DNA of 60,973 bases from contig NZ_FYBH01000312.1 in assembly GCF_900185595.1 (NCBI RefSeq), positions 1-60,973 on the forward strand, read 5' to 3'. This stretch comes from Calothrix rhizosoleniae SC01. GTDB lineage: Bacteria > Cyanobacteriota > Cyanobacteriia > Cyanobacteriales > Nostocaceae. This document shows positions 1 to 9,105 of this stretch, piece by piece. The notes beneath the pieces were generated by a model. The model searched no databases, was not told the origin of the DNA, and saw only the letters and a list, made by a program, of their open reading frames with translations. Position 1 is the stretch's first letter, and each line of letters opens with the position of its first letter. The position numbers and the translations under genes were made by a program.

Positions 1-567
1 AACTTCTGAGAGTGCTTTTAATTTTTCATCTAATCTAATGACATTTTTAGCAACACTTTCTGGAAGGGGTTTATTATCGCGAGATTCTTCCACTGCATCA
101 CGAGCAAGTAATACTTCTAATACTTTATCTATATCAGGATGCGGCAATAGTGATTCTAATGTTGAAATTGCTGATTCATAACGCTTTGCTGCTTGATTAG
201 GTGAGAGGATTAATGGATATTTTAAATGCCACCACCATAGATTAGGTGCAGCACTTAAACTATCTTTCCATTGTGCCAATTGGTCATCTTCACTTAATAC
301 TTTAGCCTGTAATCTCAGACGAGCATCCAAACTCAACAGTTGGGCATAACTTCCCCCTTGGGGATTTTGATCCATCTGTCTTTTCTTTTCAACTGCATCA
401 CGAGCTACAAGTACTGCAACCTTTTGTTCAAATGTTGCTTCAGGCAAAGCCTCCTCTAAAGCATAAATTGCATTTTCGTAAGTTTCAATTGCAATGTCTA
501 ATTGAGATTTAGGAGGTGTAACAGGTGTTGATGTCTGTGTAGGAACTTGTCCGTTTGTTTGCATCAT
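1..567 (-). CDS. Partial hypothetical protein (N-terminal 189 residues)
   Basis: An open frame runs leftward from an ATG at 567 to the window edge without a stop, so the C-terminus is missing. The product starts MMQTNGQVPT, has a Pro/Thr-rich N-terminus, then helical sequence with a twice-repeated motif (VLVARDAVEK near residue 50 and VLLARDAVEE near residue 150) and a WWWH cluster near residue 112. Cyanobacterial proteins with comparable ARD-repeat and WWW segments often continue into a membrane region; that is memory of the family style, not a search result. I do not recognise a function. The ATG at 564 is an equally possible start. Confidence 0.6.
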   Translation of the reverse strand, partial: MMQTNGQVPTQTSTPVTPPKSQLDIAIETYENAIYALEEALPEATFEQKVAVLVARDAVEKKRQMDQNPQGGSYAQLLSLDARLRLQAKVLSEDDQLAQWKDSLSAAPNLWWWHLKYPLILSPNQAAKRYESAISTLESLLPHPDIDKVLEVLLARDAVEESRDNKPLPESVAKNVIRLDEKLKALSEV

Positions 568-649
568 ATTTATTATTTTTAGATGAATAGGTATTAGCTT
601 TCAAGAATGACGGATAGGCAGTAAATTCGCTTTTGACTGACCGAGAAAG

Positions 650-683
650 AAAAGGATATAAGCTCCCAAATTTATTTGTGGAA
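650..683 (+). repeat. Dispersed AAAGGATAYAAGC repeat, copy A
   Basis: The segment reads AAAGGATATAAGCTCCCAAA followed by TTTATTTGTGG. Related copies lie at 43769-43800 (minus strand, inside a metallopeptidase 3' end), 46753-46790 and 46917-46952. Confidence 0.5.
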
Positions 684-832
684 GCTCCCCTGCTTCCTGC
701 CTCTTCCTGACATTTGTTGATAAACAATTTTATTCGCAGACAAAATATGTATTGAATATATGAGTGCCAGCATTAAACAATGCTGGCACATAATAATTAT
801 TTGCAAAATATAAAACTACTGATCAAAAATAT

Positions 833-1066
833 TTAGCAGCCAACTGCACACATGAGAACATTCCATGTGTTGGGACCAACAATTCCATCACAAGTTAAAC
901 CATTTACAGACTGAAAACCCATTACAGCCTGTTGAGTTGCTGGACCGAATTTTCCATCTATAGAACCAACGCTAAAACCTGCTGCTTGTAAAGCTTGTTG
1001 TACCCCAAAAACAGACTGGTCTTCGCAGTAGTTCTGTAACAGATAACCTGGATACTCGTATCCCAT
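833..1066 (-). CDS. Small peptidoglycan-binding domain protein
   Basis: The 77-residue product is almost entirely one PG_binding_1 (PF01471-type) module: VQQALQAAGF, then IDGKFGPATQQAVMGFQ and DGIVGPNTWNVL. This fold binds cell-wall peptidoglycan, normally as an accessory module of hydrolases; here it stands alone with no catalytic domain. There is no obvious signal peptide, and four cysteines (residues 14, 59, 73, 77) could form disulphides if it is exported. It is isolated, with AT-rich spacers on both sides. An AGAGG ribosome-binding sequence lies just upstream of the ATG. The family call is firm; the role is unknown. Confidence 0.8.
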   Translation of the reverse strand: MGYEYPGYLLQNYCEDQSVFGVQQALQAAGFSVGSIDGKFGPATQQAVMGFQSVNGLTCDGIVGPNTWNVLMCAVGC

Positions 1067-1718
1067 TTTGACCTCTTTGTATACTGTAATAACTGTTTAA
1101 AAAAAATGATAGATAACGTAAATAATGGTGAATATATTTTTATATTTGACCGTAATAGTCAGAAATAAAAAATATAATTGACTATAGTCTATGCAATTCA
1201 AATAAGCGGAAATGTCTAAATATAGGAACTGAAAAACTATATTTTATATATTATTACGTTGACCATCAATCAATATTTTTGCATTGCGTATAATCTATAG
1301 CATCAGTATTATTACCTGATTATTTAGAGATGTATTAAACTGATAATAATTAACAAATACACAATATAAATAAATAAAAATTGCACTCCTGAACAGAGTT
1401 TATATTCATATCATTTAGAACTTCTCTGGTTCAATTATGGGTTGTGATATGGCACTACGCAATTAGGGTACGGACATTGTTGAAGCATCAAACCTATGAA
1501 CCATAAACTTAGGTGATTTCTGAAAATAATTTTACCAATGAAAAAGGCGCAAGCCTTGCGCTCCTGAGGGAAATTTGTAATCGCCTAGTAATTTTAATTC
1601 TGGAAATCTCCTTATTACTTATTACTTGCACGTATCGCTATATCCGTGGTTACGGTGAATCACTGTGAGAGATAAAATGTACAATATAAAATGAAAACAA
1701 CAAAAAACCTTCTCCCCT
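1067..1718. other. 650-bp AT-rich spacer
   Basis: No convincing gene was seen on either strand. A short heptamer-type stretch (CTTATTACTTATTACTTGCA) lies at about 1611-1630, of the same family as the arrays near 12.2, 15.4, 16.1 and 50.4 kb. Confidence 0.5.
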
Positions 1719-1883
1719 ATGAACTGGAACCTCCAGACTGAAAAAGATAAGTCGCAAGCAAGTACCAATATACAAAGTGAGGGAGAAACAGAAAACGAAA
1801 AGATTTTATGTCCCCATTGTGAGCGCACAGCTACGAATGGAATTAAATGTAAAGGGATGTGTGTAGCTGATAGCGACTATTAA
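1719..1883 (+). CDS. Small four-cysteine (zinc-ribbon-like) protein
   Basis: A 54-residue ORF starts MNWNLQTEKD and ends with a compact cysteine knot: CPHC at 31-34 and CKGMC at 44-48, then ADSDY. The CxxC...CxxxC spacing suggests a single zinc site. The N-terminal half is polar and probably disordered. I believe similar CPHC...CKG-CVADSDY proteins recur in filamentous cyanobacteria, but this is recollection and needs a search. It lies 10 bases upstream of a second tiny ORF on the same strand. Function unknown. Confidence 0.55.
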   Translation: MNWNLQTEKDKSQASTNIQSEGETENEKILCPHCERTATNGIKCKGMCVADSDY

Positions 1884-1893
1884 GGATAAACAA

Positions 1894-2010
1894 ATGGATG
1901 TGTTGTTCTTAGTCTCTGGAATCCTTTGGTTAACAATCTTGCTAATCCAAGTATATAATGCGATCGCAGGCAATACATACACCCAGTTTCACTCTATTAT
2001 ACTTGAGTGA
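1894..2010 (+). CDS. Possible 38-residue membrane peptide
   Basis: The ATG follows an AAGGAT ribosome-binding-like sequence 10 bases after the preceding small ORF. The product starts MDVLFLVSGILWLTILLIQV and is one hydrophobic helix followed by a short polar tail. Its last 22 bases overlap the 3' end of the convergent NTF2-like gene. The length alone could arise by chance; the spacing and the clean membrane helix are the only support. Confidence 0.35.
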   Translation: MDVLFLVSGILWLTILLIQVYNAIAGNTYTQFHSIILE

Positions 2011-2366
2011 CCAGCAATAACCTGCCATTGGAACTCTTTAATTTGTGCCCAAACCCTTGTGAACCGAAAGCTACCGCCTGTGGGCACACCTTTATAACTA
2101 CCCGACAACTGCATTTTTACTGATACAATTGCGATTTGTTCTTTAACCTGTATATGCCTTTCTGATGCTTCTAGTTGATCAATTTTAAATATGCCAGTTT
2201 TGTGACCAGCAAGATCATCTTTTTTACTGATTAATTGCCCTAAATGATTCGTAAAAATTAAATCTGGAGCCAACAACTCATCTAATACTTCCAAGTTGGA
2301 AATAAGCATTGCAGTTCTTAAATTTTCTTCAGCTTCTATTATTTCTTTCTCAATGTCACGTTCCAT
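1989..2366 (-). CDS. NTF2-like / SnoaL-like (DUF4440-type) protein
   Basis: The 125-residue product has the N-terminal helix pattern EENLRTAMLISNLEVLDELL, then LAPDLIFTNHLGQLISKKDDL and strands ending RVWAQIKEFQWQVIAGHSS. This is the layout of small DUF4440/SnoaL-like NTF2-fold proteins, which may be enzymes or ligand-binding proteins. No catalytic residues can be assigned. It is converging with the small plus-strand ORF. A second SnoaL-like gene is at 12237-12626, but the two are not close relatives. Confidence 0.75.
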   Translation of the reverse strand: MERDIEKEIIEAEENLRTAMLISNLEVLDELLAPDLIFTNHLGQLISKKDDLAGHKTGIFKIDQLEASERHIQVKEQIAIVSVKMQLSGSYKGVPTGGSFRFTRVWAQIKEFQWQVIAGHSSIIE

Positions 2367-2447
2367 AATGGCTTTTGATCTTAAGTTTATAATAGGAGCA
2401 TTAATAACCTCGACTTTTAGAAAAAGTCAAATATTTGCGTTTTTTCA

Positions 2448-3986
2448 CTACTGAATTAAATATACACCATTACGCCGACTATCCCCTGCCCCTGATATCA
2501 TCCCATTCGCTATTTTTTGAACTCCATGTACACCCCCAAAAACATATTTTTTCTTGCCATAATCGGGATTTTGTATTATTAGGAAGTCTCAAAGTTGCCA
2601 AATCATTTAAATCAAATCCTGGCTCAATATCAAACTGATAATTTTCCCAATGACATCGAGGACTGGTAATCGCATCTGTTATGGGCATTTGCCAATCAAC
2701 TAAATTAGAAATTACTTGTAAAATTGCTGTACGAATTCGATTAGAGCCACCAGAGCCTAAGACAATTTCTGGATGACCATTTTTGAGTAAAATTGTGGGA
2801 GACATCATGGAAGAAATACGTTGATTGTCTTGCCACTGATGAAAGCCATTGGGATTTAAATCTGCTTCACCCAACATATTATTCATCATGATCCCCGTCC
2901 CTGGAATCATATAACCAGAACCTTCTCCATTCGATGTGGTAACTGAAGCAGCGTTACCTTCCCCATCCATGACACTAATATGAGTTGTACTTCCCCATTT
3001 ATTCACCACATTATTTAATTTTTGTTGATAAAATTGTAAATTATGATTAGCTGACAATTCTCCTGGGCAAACTTGATGATATTCATTTTCCCTCGCCTGA
3101 TTGGTTAAGTGCATTACCTCTGCTAGAATTTGTAAATGTTTGCGATCGCCAAATTTAATCCCAGTAAAACTAATGCTAGATAATAGACCTAAACTAAAGG
3201 CTATAAGTATACCACCGGCACTGGGAGGGGGATTTGTAATTATGGTATAATCCCTATAATTAATTGTTAAAGGTTTGCGATTTATAACTCGGTAATTTTG
3301 TAAGTCTTCCCTAGTTAAATAACCACCATGCTCTCTGCAATCTTGGATAATTTTTTCGGCAATATCCCCTGCATAAAAATATTCTTCTCCCATGGCGACT
3401 AAATTCTTCAAACTTGCAGCTAAATCTTTCAATATCAGGATTTCCCCTGACTTTTTTAAATTTCCATTAGGTGCGTATATTATTCTCGCTTCTGGGGAAG
3501 CGAAAATAATTGGTTTGAGAAGTTGTAAACAATATGCCTGAAAATCATTAATTTCTAAGCCATGTTCAGCATAATGAATAGCTGGTTCGGCAACCACATT
3601 TAATGGTAATTTGCCTAATTTTTTGTGTACCTCAAATACTCCCTTGATATTTCCCGGTACAGCCATAGAACCTAATCCAATATGAAAGGTTTGTACCGCA
3701 TCACCAAAGTTAACATGGGTGGGATAAAAATCAATCTCATTTGTAGCTTTTTTTTGCTGTGGCGTTTGCGTAAAAAAGTCAAATAAAATATTTTCTTGAT
3801 TTTTCCTATGGGCTAAAAAAATCCCCCACCAGCAGGAGATGTCAGCATGGGTTCAGTCACAAAAGAGGCTAAAATTGCTGCAACTGCCCCATCAAAAGCA
3901 TTACCTCCCATCTTGAGAACTTCTATACCTGCTTCAGCAGTTTTTTTATGTCCAGCAGCCACCACGCCACGATTTTTTTGTGCCAT
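2448..3986 (-). pseudogene. ggt: Gamma-glutamyltransferase, broken by two frameshifts
   Basis: Across three reading-frame segments the sequence gives a complete gamma-glutamyltransferase of about 510 residues (hydrolysis or transfer of the gamma-glutamyl group of glutathione). It starts [20 protein letters not shown] and carries the N-terminal nucleophile region STTHISVMDGEGNAASVTT and the SPTILLKNG and GSGGSNRI motifs. The first shift is in a run of seven T (minus strand, about 3820), where one more T would restore the frame. The second is in a run of six A (about 2545), where one fewer A restores the ending GVHGVQKIANGMISGAGD. The longest intact piece is 2479-3666. Both breaks are in homopolymers, so sequencing error or slippage cannot be excluded. 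Confidence 0.8.
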
Positions 3987-4389
3987 TTTTCTATGAATTT
4001 TACTATCGATTATAGTTTTTGTTTTTATTAACCTTAATTATTAAATTTTTCTAAATTTATTTTGTCAAATTTTGGGCGAGTAAAGAGATTCTAAAAAGCT
4101 TCAATCTTTACAGAAAATTTGAGGATATACAACCGTATAAACCCTTACAAAGTAGAAAGAACAGAATGTAAACAAATTTCATAAAAAACAAACAAATTTA
4201 AATAGTTTCTGTTTTTTTATGCGATAAATGTTACATATGGAAGATGCATAATGATGAATGTGCTAAAAAATTGGAAATAGAATCTGGCAACTGACAAAAA
4301 CAATTGACAGGTCTAAAGCCTTAAAGACATCACGAGAGATTTTAGGTATTTAGCGAGTCACCGGAGAAATATACAGAGCATAGAAAATT
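3987..4389. other. Divergent spacer between ggt remnant and glgP
   Basis: This 400-bp AT-rich region must carry the glgP promoter. I could not assign -10/-35 boxes with confidence. An ACCGGAGAA ribosome-binding-like sequence sits at about 4361, roughly 20 bases before the glgP ATG. Confidence 0.4.
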
Positions 4390-6588
4390 ATGACTACAAA
4401 TAGTGCAACCACACCAGTACAAGAACTGAGAAATAGATTACCTGGTTCCCTCCAAAGGTTAGCTGATTTGGCATACAATTACTGGTGGTCATGGAATAGC
4501 GATCGCGCAGCCCTATTTCAAAATATTGATCCCCAAGAATGGGAAAAATGTGGGCATAATCCAGTCACTATTTTAAAATCAGCTAAATACGAAAGACTCA
4601 CCCAATTATTGGAAGATCCCAGCTATTTAAAGCAAATTGCTGCTCTGGAGCAAGAATTTGATGGCTACATGAATCCCAAAGAGACTTGGATGAGTAGGGT
4701 TGCACCCCAAGTTACCAAGGAGCATCCCATTGCCTATTTTTGCGCTGAATTTGGCATCCATGAGTCTCTACCTATTTATTCTGGAGGTTTGGGAATTTTG
4801 GCAGGGGATCACCTCAAATCTGCTTCGGATTTAGGTTTACCCATGGTCGCTGTCGGTTTATTGTATCGTCAAGGTTACTTCCGCCAACGTTTAGATAGTG
4901 AAGGTTGGCAAGAAGATTATTACGTCGATAATAATTTTCATGAGATGCCCATTGAGTTGGTGAAGAATGACCACGGACATCCCTTGTCTATCGAGTTAGA
5001 AATTCGCCAAAGGATGGTGAAAGTGCAAATCTGGCGAGCCCAGGTAGGTAGAGTTAGTCTTTACCTCCTAGATACCGAACGCCCAGATAATGATCCCATA
5101 GATCGTTGGTTAACTGGACACCTGTATGGTGGTAATCAGGAAACCCGTATCGCCCAAGAAGTAGTATTGGGTATTGGTGGCATTCGTGCCCTCAAAGCTT
5201 TAGGTATTCAACCCTCCGTCTATCACCTCAACGAAGGTCATGCAGCATTCTGTACCTTAGAAGTAGCTAAGCAAGAAATTGAGCGTACAGGTGAGTCTTT
5301 CTATGACATTGAAGCTGATGTGCGTAAAAAATGCGTATTCACCACCCATACCCCTGTTCCCGCCGGTCATGATGTCTTCTCCTCCGACTTAATGGACTCC
5401 TTCTTTGCCCATTACTGGCATCAATTACACCTGTCTCGGGAGCAATTCCTGGCATTGGGAGCCAGAAGATTAGGGGATCCTTGGGAACCGTTTGGGATGA
5501 CAGTATTAGCACTGCGGATGTGTCGTACCTCTAACGGAGTGAGCGAATTACACGGTCAAGTTTCCCGGAAGATGTGGACAGTGTTATATCCTCGTTGTTC
5601 GGAAAACGAAGTTCCCATCGGTTATATAACCAACGGTGTCCATGCTCCTACCTGGACTGCTCCCCTAATGGTGGACTTGTATAACCAGTACCTGGGTGAA
5701 GATTGGAAAAATAATGCCGTCGATCCCCAAATGTGGGCAAAAGTGGATAATATTCCTGATCAAGAATTGTGGTCACGGCATCAAATCCTCAAAGAGCGAT
5801 TAATTGCTTATACCCGTTACAAAGTGAAAAAATCCCGCCAGGAAAGGGGAGAAGAGGAATATAGAATTCAAGCCACCGACTCCCTGTTAGATCCCAAGGT
5901 ATTAACCATTGGATTTGCTCGGCGTTTCTCTCCCTACAAGCGAGCCTACTTACTGCTCCAGGATTTTGAAAGGTCTTTACGAATTTTTGGTAACAGCCAG
6001 CGTCCTGTACAAATTGTATTTGCTGGTAAGGCTCACCCTGCTGACGAAGAAGGAAAACGGATTATCCAACGTTTAGTAGAGTGGTGCCGACACCCAGAAC
6101 TATTAAATCGAGTCGCATTAATTGAAGACTACGATATTTACACTGGTCAAAAACTGGTACAAGGGGTTGATATTTGGTTGAATAACCCCCGTCGTCCCTT
6201 GGAAGCATCTGGCACTAGTGGTCAAAAAGTCTGCTTTAATGGTGGTATTAATTGCAGTGTCCTTGATGGTTGGTGGTGCGAAGGTTATAAATCAGGGGTT
6301 AATGGTTGGGCAATTGGTGAAGATGCTCACACCAGCGATCAAGAATTACAGGATCGCATTGATTCTGAATCCTTGTATCACCTCCTAGAACAAGAAATCG
6401 TACCCATGTACTATAACCAAGATGCCAATGGTGTATCCCAACGTTGGGTACAAATGATGAAGGCATCAATTAAAACCAATGCCCCATTATTTAATACTGA
6501 TCGCATGATTGCCGATTACGTTTCCCAGGTTTATGTCCCTGAGATTTCTACCTCTGTGAAACCAATATTGGCAAAGGTAAACGGATAA
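4390..6588 (+). CDS. glgP: Alpha-glucan (glycogen) phosphorylase
   Basis: The enzyme releases glucose-1-phosphate from glycogen or maltodextrin using pyridoxal phosphate. The 732-residue product has the N-terminal module typical of the divergent TIGR02094-type phosphorylases (LADLAYNYWWSWNSDRAALF), then YFCAEFGIHESLPIYSGGLG, HLNEGHAAF and FARRFSPYKR. The PLP motif EASGTSGQKVCFNGGINCSV places the PLP lysine at about K613. The ATG is preceded by GGAG-containing sequence. Some members of this branch are longer (over 800 residues), so the C-terminus here is on the short side, but the catalytic core is complete. The next gene follows after 76 bases and may be co-transcribed. In cyanobacteria this enzyme mobilises stored glycogen. 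Confidence 0.92.
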   Translation: MTTNSATTPVQELRNRLPGSLQRLADLAYNYWWSWNSDRAALFQNIDPQEWEKCGHNPVTILKSAKYERLTQLLEDPSYLKQIAALEQEFDGYMNPKETWMSRVAPQVTKEHPIAYFCAEFGIHESLPIYSGGLGILAGDHLKSASDLGLPMVAVGLLYRQGYFRQRLDSEGWQEDYYVDNNFHEMPIELVKNDHGHPLSIELEIRQRMVKVQIWRAQVGRVSLYLLDTERPDNDPIDRWLTGHLYGGNQETRIAQEVVLGIGGIRALKALGIQPSVYHLNEGHAAFCTLEVAKQEIERTGESFYDIEADVRKKCVFTTHTPVPAGHDVFSSDLMDSFFAHYWHQLHLSREQFLALGARRLGDPWEPFGMTVLALRMCRTSNGVSELHGQVSRKMWTVLYPRCSENEVPIGYITNGVHAPTWTAPLMVDLYNQYLGEDWKNNAVDPQMWAKVDNIPDQELWSRHQILKERLIAYTRYKVKKSRQERGEEEYRIQATDSLLDPKVLTIGFARRFSPYKRAYLLLQDFERSLRIFGNSQRPVQIVFAGKAHPADEEGKRIIQRLVEWCRHPELLNRVALIEDYDIYTGQKLVQGVDIWLNNPRRPLEASGTSGQKVCFNGGINCSVLDGWWCEGYKSGVNGWAIGEDAHTSDQELQDRIDSESLYHLLEQEIVPMYYNQDANGVSQRWVQMMKASIKTNAPLFNTDRMIADYVSQVYVPEISTSVKPILAKVNG

Positions 6589-6664
6589 TATCTGGTAAGA
6601 ATAATGTAGGGATGTAACATTGTTACATCTCTACAAAAATTCTGGATCTAACTTTTTACCAAAC

Positions 6665-7468
6665 ATGGCTATCTGGCAAGTTGACTTTTATCGTCGTCCT
6701 CAACCAGACAAGGAAGGACAAGTGGTATGGGATTTATTTATTTGCAATGCCAATCGCAGTTTTGAATATCAAGCCACTTGTCCTCAATCCCAAGCTAATT
6801 CCAACTGGGTGGCATCCCAACTCCAATTGGCAGCTGGTAAAGTTGGTCATAAATTGCCAGATGTAATTCAAGTATTTCGTCCCCAGTCTGTAAATTTAAT
6901 AAACCAGGCTGGGGACGAATTAAGTATTAATACAGAAGCTACTCGCCGCACCCCGGCATTAAAGCAGTGGTTACAGGAAAAACAAATTCCCATTAATTTA
7001 GAAAAACCACCTCCCGTTCCCTTACCAGAAAATCTCTGGGGAGAAGAATGGCGTTTTGCTAGTATCCCTGCTGGGGATCTAGTAGATGTATTTGCAGAGC
7101 GTCCCATTCCCATTGTGGAAATACCAGAATTTTTGTTACCCATCAATTTGGGTTTAGCTTCCACCCAAGGGATTCCTGGTATAGTGATTTATGGTGGTAG
7201 GCGATCGCTATCTCTAGCCAGGTGGTTACAATCAGCTAATCCTGTAAGCATTAACTACATTGCAGGGGAACCAGATGGTTTGGTGTTAGAAGCAGGTTTA
7301 ATAGACAGGTGGGTGATTGCTACTTTTGAGGATCAAGAAGTCAAAACCGCAGCTCAAACTTACCAACAGCGACAACAAAATAGTCAAGGATTACATTTTT
7401 TATTAGTGCAGCCTGATGATTCAGGGATGACTTATAGTGGTTTGTGGCTGTTAAAGCCAGAAGATTAA
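6665..7468 (+). CDS. Tab2/Atab2-like RNA-binding protein
   Basis: The start MAIWQVDFYRRPQPD and the end SGMTYSGLWLL are characteristic of the cyanobacterial and plastid Tab2/Atab2 family (DUF1092). In chloroplasts these proteins bind psaB mRNA and support photosystem I translation; whether the cyanobacterial form does the same is inference. The open frame extends 15 codons upstream, but the internal ATG at 6665 gives the family's usual N-terminus. The 267-residue product has no membrane segment. It follows glgP in the same direction. Confidence 0.85.
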   Translation: MAIWQVDFYRRPQPDKEGQVVWDLFICNANRSFEYQATCPQSQANSNWVASQLQLAAGKVGHKLPDVIQVFRPQSVNLINQAGDELSINTEATRRTPALKQWLQEKQIPINLEKPPPVPLPENLWGEEWRFASIPAGDLVDVFAERPIPIVEIPEFLLPINLGLASTQGIPGIVIYGGRRSLSLARWLQSANPVSINYIAGEPDGLVLEAGLIDRWVIATFEDQEVKTAAQTYQQRQQNSQGLHFLLVQPDDSGMTYSGLWLLKPED

Positions 7469-7629
7469 TTTGTTAAAATAGATGGGAATACAGGGGGAAA
7501 ATACTTATTCTGGGCGATTTGACTTTTGCACAAAATTAGGTTTTTAGCGATCGCACTGAGAGCAAGCAAATTCAATTCAAAACAATCTGTCCTCTAACTT
7601 CTAAGCAGAGGACAGGGGACAAGAAGTAT

Positions 7630-7689
7630 GGGGGAAGGAAAAATTATACTTAGATAATTAGTGGTGCAAATTATTTTTCATTGGGACTG
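7630..7689 (-). repeat. CAGTCCCGATGAAAA dispersed repeat, copy 1
   Basis: On the minus strand this reads CAGTCCCAATGAAAAATAAT and continues to TAAGTATAATTTTTCCTTCC. The same 60-bp unit recurs at 60878-60936, and its first half at 40188-40213 and inside the split histidine kinase at 56397-56432. The rest of the 348-bp spacer 7469-7816 holds one HIP1 site and no gene that I can support. Confidence 0.6.
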
Positions 7690-7816
7690 ACTTCCTTGGT
7701 AACATTAAAAATATATACAGTAAGTTTCCTCATTCTGAAATAGTTAGACGCGCTCAGAAGAAGTCCCCATGTTGAGTTGGAATGGTAACACATAGCCATC
7801 AAATGGAGAAAGCAGT

Positions 7817-8143
7817 ATGGGTAACAAATCTACAGAAAAAAATCCCAAAGTTAGTGCAACATCTGGTATCTGGGGCTGTGCTATTGGTATGCTAGGCGTG
7901 TGTATCCCCTTAGTTGCCATCACCGATAGTGGAATTATATTGCCCCTGCTGGTAATTCTGGGTGCTGGCGGTGGAACAGCAGCAGTATGGTTTGCACCCG
8001 ATAAACGCCAGCAAGAAGAAGTTTCTTTAACTCAGACAGTGAAGACGTTGGAAGAACGGGTGATTAATCTAGAGACAATTTATACCAGTCTTCCAGATAC
8101 CACAAAACCCTTTTCACTGCCAAAAACAGAAGACCATATTTGA
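7817..8143 (+). CDS. Small membrane protein with C-terminal coiled coil
   Basis: The 108-residue product has a polar N-terminus, two hydrophobic stretches (about residues 18-36 and 41-58, rich in Gly, Ile and Leu) and then a charged helix (LTQTVKTLEERVINLETIY) likely to form a short coiled coil. The start is preceded by GGAGAAAG. I do not recognise a named family. A GGGTGA/TCACCC hairpin about 70 bases downstream (8213-8230) could end its transcript, but it lacks a T-run. Confidence 0.65.
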   Translation: MGNKSTEKNPKVSATSGIWGCAIGMLGVCIPLVAITDSGIILPLLVILGAGGGTAAVWFAPDKRQQEEVSLTQTVKTLEERVINLETIYTSLPDTTKPFSLPKTEDHI

Positions 8144-8328
8144 GGTGTGATATGAATACATAATCGGTGCAGATGCTCCCAGACCGATCATATTTAATTA
8201 TATTTAAAAATAGGGTGAGTATATTCACCCACCCTTAAGCAATTATTTAGTTTGGTTATACCCATCCCACAAAATCAAGATCGATGACGTTAATTTGATG
8301 GTAGTACACAAACATTAACTTGCCGGTT

Positions 8329-8655
8329 CTACCACAAAGCACGAATTGGTTCGTTAGTTTGATTTACATTAGTCATAGGGCTTTCTGCGCTGGTGCTAGT
8401 ACCTGGTGTTGTTCCAGGAGTGCTGCTGGTGGAAGTATTATTCTGTGCCACACTACTGGAATTAACATTAGCAGGTGTCTCCTTGGTAGCAGTGCTATTA
8501 ACATTAATATTAGCGGGCAGTACTCGTGAAGCTTTACCGCCAATATCCTTATTCGCGTTTTGTTGACCACCCATAGGGAAAGTAATGCCTAACAAAGTAC
8601 CTAGCAAAATTGCCAAGCCACCAGCCATTAAAATTAGAGGTGTCCATCTACCCAT
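8329..8655 (-). CDS. Single-pass membrane protein with Ser/Thr/Asn-rich tail
   Basis: The product opens MGRWTPLILMAGGLAILLGT, one clear membrane helix, followed by a low-complexity tail of about 75 residues rich in Asn, Thr, Ser and Pro. It begins one base after the stop of the upstream ferredoxin gene, so the two are almost certainly co-transcribed and translationally coupled. Function is unknown; pairing with a ferredoxin suggests a membrane-associated redox role, which is inference only. Confidence 0.65.
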   Translation of the reverse strand: MGRWTPLILMAGGLAILLGTLLGITFPMGGQQNANKDIGGKASRVLPANINVNSTATKETPANVNSSSVAQNNTSTSSTPGTTPGTSTSAESPMTNVNQTNEPIRALW

Positions 8656-8656
8656 A

Positions 8657-9028
8657 TTATTTTTCTCCGTTTTCTCCGTTTTCTCCGTTTTCAGCCTTTG
8701 GTTTCCAAACTATTTGAGAACCGTGTCCCCAAAATCCCTCAAATTTAGTCACTCTCACATCACCTAAAACCCTAGTTTGACAGGCTAAACGCAGGTCTTT
8801 TGTAGGAGAATGGGGAGGTAGGGAACGTCGAGTTTTATCGCGCCAATTTACTGGTGATACTTCGCCTTCTATCTGAACTGCACAAGTACCACAACTACCA
8901 ATTCCCCGACAATTGATTAATTTAGACTTACCATTATGGAGATCGATACCATTTTCTAGCAAAGTTTTACGTAAATTGGCTCCGCGATCGCACTCAATTT
9001 TCTTACATTGAGCTAGTATCTTGGGCAT
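8657..9028 (-). CDS. 2Fe-2S ferredoxin-like protein
   Basis: The 123-residue product has the plant-type [2Fe-2S] cluster pattern CRGIGSCGTC with a further cysteine in RLACQTRV, consistent with four ligands. The start MPKILAQ at 9028 is preferred; five extra codons upstream begin MNLYI. The C-terminal tail ENGENGENGEK is encoded by three copies of a 9-bp repeat (TTTTCTCCG on the plus strand, about 8661-8690), so its length may vary between strains. The family carries electrons; the partner is not evident. Confidence 0.85.
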   Translation of the reverse strand: MPKILAQCKKIECDRGANLRKTLLENGIDLHNGKSKLINCRGIGSCGTCAVQIEGEVSPVNWRDKTRRSLPPHSPTKDLRLACQTRVLGDVRVTKFEGFWGHGSQIVWKPKAENGENGENGEK

Positions 9029-9105
9029 AATATACAAATTCACTCATTGGCTTTTTGTTTTATACTTACCCATACCGATAAAATTGTCTTACAAATCCCA
9101 GTCTT

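Noticed and set aside
509-727. 72-codon minus-strand ORF
   Set aside because: It overlaps the N-terminus of the longer partial gene in another frame and includes a dispersed repeat.
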